DNA of 64,000 nt from Sciscionella marina DSM 45152. Its GTDB lineage: Bacteria; Actinomycetota; Actinomycetes; Mycobacteriales; Pseudonocardiaceae. How positions within the stretch are numbered: position 1 is the first letter of the stretch; each line of letters starts with the position of its first letter. Under the pieces are notes generated by a model. It worked only from the letters and a program-made list of their open reading frames with translations, was not told the DNA's origin and did no database searches. The position numbers and the translations under genes were made by a program. Shown in pieces: positions 18,198 through 26,062 of this stretch. The DNA is taken from NCBI RefSeq assembly GCF_000379465.1, contig NZ_KB905414.1, positions 1 through 64,000 of the forward strand, read 5' to 3'.

Positions 18198-18880
18198 ATG
18201 ACCGCCGGTGTTCAGGCGATCGCCGTGGTCATCCCGGCCCACGACGAAGCGGCGGCTTCACGGTGATCGTGGTGGCCGACACCTGCACCGACGAGACACC
18301 GTGGCGCGCTGCCCGGGCCAGAGCCCAGACGCACACGGTCCGGTGGCACAACGTCGGACGCTCACGTGCCGCAGGCGTAGACGAGGCTCATCGACATTTC
18401 GGCGCCACCGGACTTTGGATCGCCTGCACCGATGCCGATTCCGCCGTCCCACCGGATTGGCTGACGAACCAGCTGCGGGCGGCGGTATGCGGCTGGGATG
18501 CCTTCGTCGGAACGGTGCGACTCAGCGCCGGTCCACGGCACGCCTTCGACGCGCGCTACCGGGCCCGGCAGGGACATCGCCACGCACACGGCGCGAACCT
18601 CGGCGTACGTGCGCAGGCGTACACAAGAATAGGCGGATTTCCACCGTTGGCAACCGGAGAAGACGCCGGCCTGCTGGCACATCTGCGGGCATATCGGTTT
18701 CCCGTACTCGCCACCTCGGCGGCGCCCGTGCGCACCAGTGCCCGGTTGGACGGGCGAGCACCCCGCGGGTTCGCCCACGATCTGCGAACACTGGATCACA
18801 CCACCGGATCGGCGAGACAGCGCCTGTTCGCCGCAGGACCCGATGAACCCAGCACTGGGGAACACCGAGAGTCCCGATAG
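18198..18880 (+). pseudogene. Relic of a family 2 glycosyltransferase
   Basis: ATG 18198 opens a clean GT2 start, MTAGVQAIAVVIPAHDEAAA, that hits a TGA near 18265. The rest of a GT2 fold follows in another frame: FTVIVVADTCTDETP, HNVGRSRAAGVDEA, WIACTDADSAVPPDW (the DxD-type metal site) and GANLGVRAQAYTRIGGFPP followed by ATGEDAGLLAHL. About 25-30 residues normally present between AHDEA and the VIVVAD strand are missing, so an internal deletion caused the frameshift. The gene starts only a few bases from the CocE relic on the other strand. The 190 bases after it up to the STAS gene contain nothing recognisable. Confidence 0.75.
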
Positions 18881-19074
18881 TAAAAAATCGTAAAACACCA
18901 TCGGAATTCCGTGAACGGAGTTGTCTTCCCGGGCCTGGAGGGAATATATTCGCGGGACGGTTCAAACCACGTGCCGCGTTCCGCGTTTCCTGATCAAGTC
19001 AGCAGGGAGCTGCGCCGTGGTCGGGGGCGGTACAGCTTCCTGCTGACACTCTGTCAAGCCAGGAGTTGTGCCGA

Positions 19075-19623
19075 GTGACGCCATCCTCTATCGGATCCAC
19101 GCATGCGCAGCAGAGCCACGCACACCACGGTTCGCTGGTGTGTGCCCATCCATGGCTGCATCTGTATCGGTATTGTCCACAACGGGACGTGCTGGTATGC
19201 CGCACTGTCGGCGAGGTGGATCTGCTCACTGCCCCACTGCTGGCACGCGAGTTGCGCAGCATCGAGAACAACGGCCAGCGGGTGCGCACGGTCGTGGTCG
19301 ACCTCTCTGAAACCACCTTCCTCGGCGCGGCAGGGGCCGATGTCGTGCTGCAAGCCAGCGCACGAGCCCTGGCCGAGCGCCGCGAACTCGCAGTGGTCGG
19401 CCGGACCACGGCAGTGCGGCGCACATTGCAGATCACCGGCATCGAAGAGGCACTGCATCGGTATGCCTCGGTGTCCGACGCGGTCGGCGCCGCCCGCCTC
19501 CACACCCGGCACCTGCGCACGATCAACGACCACTCCAGCCGGGACCATAGCCAGCCGAGGATGCCTGGATACCCCGCGACGCTGCCCGAACACCACGCTG
19601 AACGGGCGTCGGGAACAAGATAA
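19075..19623 (+). CDS. STAS-domain protein, anti-sigma factor antagonist-like, phospho-site lost
   Basis: A 182-residue protein with a central STAS domain (about 40-140) and a polar tail of about 45 residues. The domain has CRTVGEVDLLTAPLLARELR and VVVDLSETTFLGAAGADVVL. The SpoIIAA phospho-serine position is alanine here (GAAG in place of DSSG). GTG 19075 is preceded by AGGAG at suitable spacing; a TTG at 19066 is an alternative. The stop overlaps the next ATG (TAATG), so the DUF6292-like protein is translationally coupled, suggesting a functional pair. A normal kinase switch would not control this protein, which is inference from the missing serine. Confidence 0.8.
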   Translation: MTPSSIGSTHAQQSHAHHGSLVCAHPWLHLYRYCPQRDVLVCRTVGEVDLLTAPLLARELRSIENNGQRVRTVVVDLSETTFLGAAGADVVLQASARALAERRELAVVGRTTAVRRTLQITGIEEALHRYASVSDAVGAARLHTRHLRTINDHSSRDHSQPRMPGYPATLPEHHAERASGTR

Positions 19624-20042
19624 TGTACGACGAATCCGATATCGACTGGCTGGATTGGGCCCTGCGCACCTATGTACACCGGGTCGCCGCCGGATTCGGC
19701 CTCGGTCCGGGCGCCACCTATTGTGAGGTCGCCGAACTGGCCAATGCCTACATCGCACTCGCCACCCCCGCGCCACACCGGCCAGACCGCGAAGCCGCCC
19801 TGGTCTGGGACCAACGGTACGGATGGGCATTCGGTATCGAGACATACTCCGGCGAAGACCTGCTGATCCTCGCTTACCACACCGAAAAACTGCTGCCCGA
19901 ACCAGACGCCGTCGTCACTTTTGTCAAATCCGTCCGCGCCGAACCCGAGAACTACCCCACCCCAGCCGACCCACCGCGGTTCGACACCACGACCGACGAA
20001 CTGACCAGACAGCTTTTGACCTATCTCCCCGTGGTCGGCTAG
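19623..20042 (+). CDS. DUF6292-like hypothetical protein
   Basis: A 139-residue soluble protein. The stretch AYIALATPAPHRPDREAALV, then WDQRYGWAFGIETYSGEDLLILAY, resembles DUF6292 proteins of Streptomyces and Pseudonocardiaceae, where a WDExxGW...ETxSGEDL core is typical. Start ATG 19623 overlaps the STAS stop by one base. The family has no established function; similar proteins often neighbour regulatory genes of development or secondary metabolism. It converges with the DMT transporter gene, 36 bases away. Confidence 0.65.
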   Translation: MYDESDIDWLDWALRTYVHRVAAGFGLGPGATYCEVAELANAYIALATPAPHRPDREAALVWDQRYGWAFGIETYSGEDLLILAYHTEKLLPEPDAVVTFVKSVRAEPENYPTPADPPRFDTTTDELTRQLLTYLPVVG

Positions 20043-20078
20043 CACCACCGGCAGACCCCACATCGAACACCCGGAGCC

Positions 20079-20924
20079 TTATCGATCGATGGCCGTGTGG
20101 CGAGCGAGCCCGATCGCCGCGAATACCAAACACGCGCCGGAAATCCCTTCGAACACCAGTGCGGTCCCCGAGACGCGCATCGTCTCGTTCAACGCGACGA
20201 CACCGCCACAGGTGGCCACGAGCGGATCGAGCACCGTCAGTGGCGGCAGTGAGGCCGCCAGGGGCCCTGCACGGAACGCGGCCTGTTCTACGATCACCGA
20301 GGCCAGTGCCATGGCCAGCAACATCCAGACCGGCCAGTCCATCAGGACCGGTAGCGGTCCGTCCCGGATCTGGAGCAAGCAGTACTTTCCCAGCACACTC
20401 ACGATACCGAAGCCCAAACCCGTGCTGGCACCGAGCAGAGCCGCACGATAGCGGGACAGTGTTCCGTTCGCGAGCACGGCCAGCACCGCGGCCAGCCCCA
20501 GCGTCGTCAAGGCGCTCAGGAGCAGAGTCGTCCGGTTGATCTGGCCGGGCGAGCCGGATTGTGGGCTGGCGGCCAACAAAAAGGCCGTCAAGCCCGCGAG
20601 CAGAATTCCTGCCCACACCACCTCGGCCCGCTCCGGCCGGCGCCGCTGCAAAAACCCATTGGCCGAGAGCGCGAAGACGAGCTCCGTGGTCAGTATCGGT
20701 TGCACGATGGTCACCGGCCCCATCGCGAGCGCGAACGCCTGCAGTGCCACCGCAACGAGCCCTGCCGCGGAACCGGCCAGCCACACCGGCCGGGTGGCCA
20801 CCCGCACCCACCAACGGGCTGTGGCATCGGTGTGGGTTCCCGTTACCCCGTGATGCTGGAAGCTGGTGTTGACCGCGAACCCGACCGCCGCGCCCAGTCC
20901 CGCTCCCACCGCTATCCACTGCAT
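20079..20924 (-). CDS. DMT-superfamily transporter, NIPA-like
   Basis: A 281-residue membrane protein with about nine hydrophobic helices. The first helix carries GAAVGFAVNTSFQHHGVTG and the third has GPVTIVQPILTTELVFALS, the pattern of actinobacterial DMT proteins related to NIPA magnesium transporters or EamA permeases. ATG 20924 has a CGAGG sequence immediately upstream. A clear paralogue lies at 31877-32806 with the same helix signatures. The substrate cannot be assigned. The gene is convergent with the DUF6292-like gene and is a single-gene unit. Confidence 0.8.
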   Translation of the reverse strand: MQWIAVGAGLGAAVGFAVNTSFQHHGVTGTHTDATARWWVRVATRPVWLAGSAAGLVAVALQAFALAMGPVTIVQPILTTELVFALSANGFLQRRRPERAEVVWAGILLAGLTAFLLAASPQSGSPGQINRTTLLLSALTTLGLAAVLAVLANGTLSRYRAALLGASTGLGFGIVSVLGKYCLLQIRDGPLPVLMDWPVWMLLAMALASVIVEQAAFRAGPLAASLPPLTVLDPLVATCGGVVALNETMRVSGTALVFEGISGACLVFAAIGLARHTAIDR

Positions 20925-20991
20925 CCTCGACGCACCTTTGTCCCGTGGTTCGGTATCCCCGTACGGCGATCGCGGCCTTCGTGCTCGACGG

Positions 20992-22257
20992 TCATCTCGT
21001 ATCGGACCGCCGTCCGATACGACCAGACCCGTTGTCGCCTCGCCGCGATCGACAGCGGCCGCCTCGGACGAGGCGTATGAACCACCGGGCCACTCTTCGC
21101 GGACCGGCCGGCTGCTGGGACATGCTCTCCGGCGCCCGGCCCTGCAAGCGACGTGTGCCGGAAACGAGCACGGTCAGCAGTGGTACCGCGAACAAGGCAC
21201 CCGGGACTCCAGCGGCGACGGCTCCGACCGTGATGGCCAGAACGATAGCCAAGGGGTGCAGGTGCAACGTGTGGCCGAGCAACAGTGGCTGCAGCACATT
21301 TCCTTCCAGCTGCATCACGACCACCACCACGACCAGCATGATCAGCGCCGCTCCGAGCCCGTTGGTGACCAGAGTGACCAGTACCGCGACCGCACCGGCC
21401 AGCACCGTGCCCGCGATCGGAACGAACGCGCCGAGAAAGACCAACGCCGCCAGCGGCAAGGCCAATGGCACCCCGAGAACCAACAACCCGATCCCGATTC
21501 CGAGCGCGTCGCCCGCTGCCACGAGTATCGTCGCGCGCACGTAGTAGGTCAGCGCGGAGAAACCGGCATGCCCCGCGGTTTCTATCCGGGCCCGCTCGCG
21601 CGCCGGGGCCGCCCGGACCACGAAATGCCATATCGCGGCGCCCTCGTACAAGAAAAAGATCAGCGTGAAGATTGCCAGCGCGATCGCTGTCAGGCCCTCG
21701 GCCAGGGTGCTGAGCGCCCCGGAGAGTAGACCGGTCTGATGAGCTCTCGCCATGGTGATCGCTCGATTGACAAGATCCTGCAGTGTATGCGGAGACAACC
21801 GCAGCGGCCCGGCCGCCAGCCACCCATTGATCTGCTGAATACTGTCACCCAGCCTGCCCTGCAGACCAGGAAGCCCAGTCAACAGTGCGTTGATCACCGC
21901 GCCGAGCACACCGCCGATGATCACGAGCCCTCCGATCACCGCCAGTGCCACTGCGACCGCGCGAGGCAGCCCCCATCGCACCAGCCGGGTCACGACCGGA
22001 TGCAGCAGCGCCGCCAGTAACAATGCGACAGCGACCGGGATCACCACCACGGCCAGATAAGCAATCAGGTAGCCCAGCACCACCAGCCCGGCAAGACATA
22101 CAAGGCCCCGCCAGGCGAACGCCGCGCTCAGTCGCCAGCCAAGCGGCAGCCGATCATCGACCGGATCCCGTTCCGGACCGGGATCCGGTGACTTCTCGGC
22201 GGTATCCGGACCGGTACCGTCATCTGCCCTCACGGGGCCTGCCTGATCAGCCATCAT
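20992..22257 (-). CDS. AI-2E family transporter (PerM/YdiK-type permease)
   Basis: A 421-residue polytopic protein. After a 40-residue acidic, proline-rich N-terminus come helices LVCLAGLVVLGYLIAYLAVV and further segments, a central amphipathic region (about 125-200), and the conserved block PLAALVFLGAFVPIAGTVLA. These match the AI-2E exporter/PerM family. The start at 22257 or the adjacent ATG 22254 is chosen because the upstream extension to 22347 begins with TTG and overlaps no homologous sequence. Members move small molecules or act as sodium-proton antiporters; autoinducer export is not established for actinobacteria. The C-terminal 45 residues are strongly basic. Confidence 0.85.
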   Translation of the reverse strand: MMADQAGPVRADDGTGPDTAEKSPDPGPERDPVDDRLPLGWRLSAAFAWRGLVCLAGLVVLGYLIAYLAVVVIPVAVALLLAALLHPVVTRLVRWGLPRAVAVALAVIGGLVIIGGVLGAVINALLTGLPGLQGRLGDSIQQINGWLAAGPLRLSPHTLQDLVNRAITMARAHQTGLLSGALSTLAEGLTAIALAIFTLIFFLYEGAAIWHFVVRAAPARERARIETAGHAGFSALTYYVRATILVAAGDALGIGIGLLVLGVPLALPLAALVFLGAFVPIAGTVLAGAVAVLVTLVTNGLGAALIMLVVVVVVMQLEGNVLQPLLLGHTLHLHPLAIVLAITVGAVAAGVPGALFAVPLLTVLVSGTRRLQGRAPESMSQQPAGPRRVARWFIRLVRGGRCRSRRGDNGSGRIGRRSDTR

Positions 22258-22659
22258 CCGGCGGTATCGTCGCGACCACACCAGCGGCCGTCTGCGGCGT
22301 CCGGGTGGCCCGCGGTCCGCTGTGCCTTCCCTGGCGATGGCGGTCAAGCCATCCCGTCACACGCATTCCACGAGAGCGCCCGGTATCGCTTAGCTCCATG
22401 GTTTACCGAAGTACCCGGGTTTCATCGACCGAATCGCATCACGCCCGGATTCACGTATCGATGACCATGCCGAACCAAGTGAAGCGCCGGTTGTCCTGCC
22501 GTGAGCCCGGGCGGCGCAGTCACGCCCGAGCAACAGGGCCGACATGCGACAAGGGGGCCGGAGACTCTCCCTTTACTCAGGCCCCGATCATCAACCGCGA
22601 GACCGATCGTCGATTCCACTTTCTTGCGAACCGGACATCGGTTCCGGTGGCAAGGTCGT

Positions 22660-22950
22660 GGTGGACCCACGCCTGGTGATCCTGGCTGCCGATCGGGCCG
22701 ACATGCGGCGTGTTCGTCGATCCAGTCGACGCTGAGCTCGGCGATATCGTCGTTGCTGGGCACGTGTACTGGGCGAGATCATCGTCGATCACGTGCCCCG
22801 GTGCGCGGATCGAGAATTCCGTTCTCGTGCAACGCCCCTGGAAAGCCCCATGGTCATGCCGCCGAGGAGCTGTGAGCGTGCGGTGACCGGATTGATGATC
22901 CGACCGGCGGCGAAGGTGCCGTGCAGGCGGCAGACCTGGATCTCGCGCGT
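22660..22950 (-). pseudogene. Relic of xanthine dehydrogenase-type molybdenum subunit C-terminus
   Basis: The minus strand reads REIQVCRLHGTFAAGRIINP and VTARSQLLGGMTMGLS in one frame, DDDLAQYTCP in a second, then PSNDDIAELSVDWIDEH and PHVGPIGSQ, requiring at least three frame changes. These pieces match, in order, the late part of YagR/XdhA-type molybdopterin subunits, where a strictly similar RIINPKTARSQLLGGM...DLAEYHVP...IDExDPHVNPMGSKGIGE run is found. Sequence after PIGSQ does not continue the family. Neither the N-terminal part nor partner subunits are present in the window. It is a dead fragment. Confidence 0.72.
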
Positions 22951-22970
22951 GTCCGCGGACACCCGGCGGG

Positions 22971-23200
22971 CCGGAGCCGCTGTGCTGCGGCGAGCGCGAG
23001 CGCAGCACCGGCGGAATCGCCGGCGAGGAAAGCTGTCCGAGGCCCCTGGGTTCGACGGACAGCGTGGTAGGAACGCTCGACCACCGGCAGTATCGTTGAA
23101 CTGTCGTAGCGCGGTGCGCGCGGGTAGATGGGAAGCGTTACCCAACAACCGTGCTCACTTGCCGGTCGTGCGGCGAAACGCCGATGATGCGGCTCGATTG
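22971..23200 (-). pseudogene. Relic of an alpha/beta hydrolase (acetyl-esterase type)
   Basis: The minus strand carries EPHHRRF, then SEHGCWVTLPIYPRAPRYDS, then STILPVVERSYHAV and FLAGDSAGAALALAAAQRLR. This is the middle of a hormone-sensitive-lipase-like esterase, including the GDSAG nucleophile elbow. The oxyanion HGG motif expected upstream is missing and the reading stops matching right after QRLR, only about 20-25 bases before the xanthine dehydrogenase relic begins in another frame. The abrupt join looks like a deletion junction that fused two unrelated dead genes. From about 23200 to 23365 I see no recognisable coding. Confidence 0.65.
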
Positions 23201-23369
23201 CATGCGAGGAATCCGTCCGCGCCCATGGCTTCCGCTTCCCCTGGCCCACCACGGGAAACTCGGTCGTGCAGGGCTGTGTGCTCCCTCGTACTCCCCGACG
23301 AGGTCTTGCCGGTAACCGAGTCCGCGGTGCGCTCGGTGGTCAGGATCGGCGAGTGATCGGCCGCAAACG

Positions 23370-23394
23370 GGGTAGTACTCAAGCACCACTACCC
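23370..23394 (+). repeat. Inverted repeat just ahead of the zinc-ribbon gene
   Basis: Perfect 7-base arms GGGTAGT and ACTACCC with an 11-base loop, ending directly at the GAGAGGAG ribosome site of the small gene at 23410. It could be an operator or a translational control hairpin; position is the only evidence. Confidence 0.35.
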
Positions 23395-23409
23395 GAGAGG
23401 AGCATCAGG

Positions 23410-23631
23410 ATGACCACCACCGGGCCAGCTATCGTGCGGGTAAACCGCACAATGCCACCACTGCCGTGCGCGGAGTGCGGCCGCTCGCAGGCTCACATCG
23501 CCTACCTGGTGGGAGACGACGGGCTGCAGGTCGGGACCACCGTACTCTGCGGCTCCTGCCACAGTCCCGGAAAGGCTCGACCGAGTTTTCTCGGTGCCTT
23601 CGGCACACGCATGCGAGACTTCCGGGGCTGA
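23410..23631 (+). CDS. Small zinc-ribbon-like protein
   Basis: A 73-residue protein with two CxxC knuckles, LPCAECGRS near residue 19 and LCGSCHSPG near 47, spaced as in a small zinc ribbon. ATG 23410 follows GAGAGGAGCATCAGG, a good ribosome site; the frame is open far upstream but without coding character. No family is recognised. It could bind nucleic acid or a protein partner. It lies downstream of the decayed stretch and before the DUF3040-like gene, on the same strand. Confidence 0.6.
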   Translation: MTTTGPAIVRVNRTMPPLPCAECGRSQAHIAYLVGDDGLQVGTTVLCGSCHSPGKARPSFLGAFGTRMRDFRG

Positions 23632-23742
23632 TCGTTCCGCGGCGGACTCTTCATCGACCACGCCCGGCATGCATGACCGGGTCATTTCCGGGGTACCGCG
23701 TCAGGCACCCCCTGAACCGGTAACGACAGAGGAGGTCGACGC

Positions 23743-24030
23743 ATGAGTGAGTTGTCCCCCAGCGAACGCCGCCATCTCGGCGAGATCGAAGAACAGCTCA
23801 CCGAACAGCTCACCAGGCGGCAATTGTTGCGCTTCACGCGTGCCCGTGGTTTTCGCCGCGTCCCGTGCCACCCGATCGCTTTCGCCGTGGCGCTGGTGAT
23901 CGGAGTCAGCGGACCACCGACGACCGTACTGCTGGGCACACTGGTCGGCGCCAATATCGGTATGGCAGCCGCTATAGCGTTGGCGGCCCTGTTGACCGTG
24001 GTGATGCTGGCCGGCGCTGATTGGGCGTGA
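23743..24030 (+). CDS. DUF3040-like small membrane protein
   Basis: A 95-residue protein. The N-terminus LSPSERRHLGEIEEQLTEQL is the typical start of actinobacterial DUF3040 proteins (LSxxERRxLxxIExxL), and two hydrophobic segments follow (AFAVALVIGVSGPPTTVLLG and ANIGMAAAIALAALLTVVML). The start at ATG 23743 has AGAGGAGG upstream at 23729-23736. Function is not known; homologues are common in stress-related clusters. The next gene starts 2 bases after its stop. Confidence 0.8.
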   Translation: MSELSPSERRHLGEIEEQLTEQLTRRQLLRFTRARGFRRVPCHPIAFAVALVIGVSGPPTTVLLGTLVGANIGMAAAIALAALLTVVMLAGADWA

Positions 24031-24032
24031 CC

Positions 24033-24605
24033 ATGCGAAAAAGCCGCGTAACGCGGGAGGTCTGCCATCGGCGACGTGAGCCGATCGCTGAGCCACACCT
24101 GGTGTGCGCCGGCCCCCGGACACCGACGAAGATCCTGGTGGTCGATCCTGCCGGCCAGGCCAGCCGGGGGCTGCTGCCCGGTTCCTGGCGCGAGACCGCG
24201 CGTCGAACCGGTATCGCCTGGTACCGACTGATGAACCGCAGTATTCATGAACTGCTCGAGAACCGCGCCCTCCACGAATTCCTCGGCGACGCGGAACGCG
24301 TGCATCTGCTCACGGCCGGTCGGTGCGCCGTGTCCGTGCTCGCGCTGGCCGCCGTACACGCGCCACGGGTGCGATCACTGTTGCTCGCGAATCCGCTGCC
24401 CTCCACGAGCCTTCGGTTCGATGCTGAGGATGAGTTCGAGAACCAGTGGCAGCCGCTGTGGTCACTGTTGAAACGCAGCGGAATCCACATCGACCTGCTG
24501 CGCCCGCCATACCGGCGCCCATCGACCGGGATCGCACCGCTTGGGCTACCCGAGATCGTCTCCCGCGTGAACACTCGACTGGCCATGGCCGACGAGAGGA
24601 GCTAG
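24033..24605 (+). CDS. Hypothetical protein, alpha/beta-hydrolase-like without nucleophile
   Basis: A 190-residue protein I cannot place firmly. The middle part RVHLLTAGRCAVSVLALAAV and HAPRVRSLLLANP has the rhythm of an alpha/beta hydrolase strand, elbow and helix, where an active enzyme would have GxSxG; here the elbow is AGRCA, with no serine in place. The C-terminal part EIVSRVNTRLAMADERS is helical. ATG 24033 comes 2 bases after the DUF3040 stop, suggesting coupling. A TTG at 24021 would give a start overlapping that gene. If it is of the hydrolase fold, it is probably catalytically inactive. Confidence 0.5.
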   Translation: MRKSRVTREVCHRRREPIAEPHLVCAGPRTPTKILVVDPAGQASRGLLPGSWRETARRTGIAWYRLMNRSIHELLENRALHEFLGDAERVHLLTAGRCAVSVLALAAVHAPRVRSLLLANPLPSTSLRFDAEDEFENQWQPLWSLLKRSGIHIDLLRPPYRRPSTGIAPLGLPEIVSRVNTRLAMADERS

Positions 24606-24764
24606 TGCTCCTGCTATCCGGCAAATTTTCCGGGCGGCTGAGCGAAGCTACGCGACCAAGATTCCGGGTCAGCGTAGTGTTCCTCTGAATTCGATCACCT
24701 GAAACTCTTCGGCGCGCCGAACCCGGGCCCCTGCATGCTTGGGTAATCGTTGGCGACCCGTCGA

Positions 24765-25136
24765 TCAGCGGCCAAGAGCCTGTTGCAGCTGGTGCTTTGT
24801 CATGGTCGAGCGGCCTTTGATATTGCGTTTCTTCGCGTCATTGTAGAGCTGTTCTTTGGTAGGCCCACCACTGGGGCCGAGACGTTTCCCGGAGCGGTGC
24901 CCACCGCGTCGTTGCGGGGATTCGCCGTGTTTCGATGTCGCGCTGGCTTGTTTCGCCGCGCCGGACCGTGCACGGTTCTTGTTCACGGTGCGTGCGGCAA
25001 TTTCCTCGGCGCGCCCTTCGCTCGCGCCGCGGTCGAGCTGAGAGGTCTTGATGTCTTCGTACTGGCGGTTCGACTTCGCACCCCATTCTTGCTGACGCGG
25101 GTCACGCTGTTGTCGACGAGGCGTTTGCCGTGGCAT
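24765..25136 (-). CDS. Plasmid-stabilisation-like protein with SAP/HeH-type C-terminus
   Basis: A 123-residue, very basic protein. The core EWGAKSNRQYEDIKTSQLDR and EEIAARTVNKNRARSGAAKQ matches the widespread actinobacterial proteins annotated as plasmid stabilisation protein. The C-terminus TKEQLYNDAKKRNIKGRSTM ending in TKHQLQQALGR is a Rho-N/HeH-like nucleic-acid-binding motif. ATG 25136 is preceded by AAGGAGG, so it is preferred to the upstream start at 25217. Despite the name it is chromosomal and no toxin partner is seen. The end of Ku in this window carries a similar helix pair. Confidence 0.78.
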   Translation of the reverse strand: MPRQTPRRQQRDPRQQEWGAKSNRQYEDIKTSQLDRGASEGRAEEIAARTVNKNRARSGAAKQASATSKHGESPQRRGGHRSGKRLGPSGGPTKEQLYNDAKKRNIKGRSTMTKHQLQQALGR

Positions 25137-25278
25137 GGTCGTCCTCCTTGGCGACGTATACAGTCGTTCGATGAAGCGGACAGTGTCGCGCCGTGCTGTG
25201 GATTCCCCGTTCTTCACCTGCTCAAACCACCATGATCAGGCCAGGTCGAGGATGGCCGTGACCAGGACCAAAAACCGG

Positions 25279-25701
25279 CTACGGCCGGTTAATCGAATGC
25301 GGCCACGGATAGTGGTCGAATTCCGCATCCACGATCGCCTGTGCGCGTTCGGCATCCACCTCTTGATAAGTCTGATCGACGAACGTTTTCAACTCCTCGA
25401 TATTCGCGAGGAACCGTGTCGCTCCACGCCCCGGTACAGAGACCTCCACCAGGACGGGACCGTCGGCGAGTGGCCGGAAGCGAATGTCGCCCTCGCCTGC
25501 GGGAGCGGCGAGGCCTTCGACAAACAGCTGCCTGGCGAACGTCCAGTGGACCCAGCGTTCCTCGGTGATCCGGAACGCCAGGTGTATCGCCCAGGGATCC
25601 CACTCGTAGTAGGCAAGATCGACCTCGATGGGCACGGTTGTCCTGCCCCCGGTCGACATCTCGAACAGGAGAGTTCTTTCGGCCGTCACCTCGTAGCGCA
25701 T
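25279..25701 (-). CDS. SsgA-like sporulation and cell-division regulator
   Basis: A 140-residue SsgA-like protein. It has the family blocks VPIEVDLAYYEWDPWAIHLA, RWVHWTFARQLFVEGL and GDIRFRPLADG, and normal family length. SsgA-like proteins are restricted to morphologically complex actinobacteria, where they help place division and cell-wall remodelling proteins during sporulation or branching. ATG 25701 (MRYEV) is chosen for homology and a GGAGG about 12 bases upstream; the frame is open to 25917 through shadow sequence. It is divergent from ndh. The subtype (SsgA, SsgB, SsgG) cannot be given with certainty. Confidence 0.88.
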   Translation of the reverse strand: MRYEVTAERTLLFEMSTGGRTTVPIEVDLAYYEWDPWAIHLAFRITEERWVHWTFARQLFVEGLAAPAGEGDIRFRPLADGPVLVEVSVPGRGATRFLANIEELKTFVDQTYQEVDAERAQAIVDAEFDHYPWPHSINRP

Positions 25702-26062
25702 GGTGGTTCCGCCTCCGGTGATCTCGAGGTTCGCCCCGTCCGGCCACACCGTGTTGGTTGCCCTGACAGCGGGGGAAATACCCCGGTATCGGACGGGCAA
25801 ACCTGTTGTGGGAACCGGCACCGCCTGAAGAGCCTCTCGGTGTGTTCCGGCGCGGCCGGACCCCGGCGTTCCGGCCCGGCCGGCCGGAGCACCGAGATCG
25901 CCGACCTGGACGACCAAGACCGGTACTCTGGCCTGGTCTCCAGGCGCCGGTGGCGATCGATCACCTGCGGTTGTGTGGCCGGGGTGAAGAAGCCGACATG
26001 TGTTCGTGACGGGCAGACTCTAGGGTGGGGTCTGGAACTCGTCACGGATAAGGTGCGGATCG
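25702..26062. other. Divergent spacer between SsgA-like gene and ndh
   Basis: About 360 bases holding the promoters of both flanking genes. I see no recognisable protein or clear operator in it. Confidence 0.4.

Noticed and set aside
17885-18880. Single 331-codon frame as one intact gene
   Set aside because: The first half is antisense to the CocE relic with no protein-like pattern; only the second half is glycosyltransferase, so it is an accident of a broken gene.
23138-23389. Minus-strand frames upstream of the esterase relic
   Set aside because: Could be further remains of the dead gene but no motif supports it.
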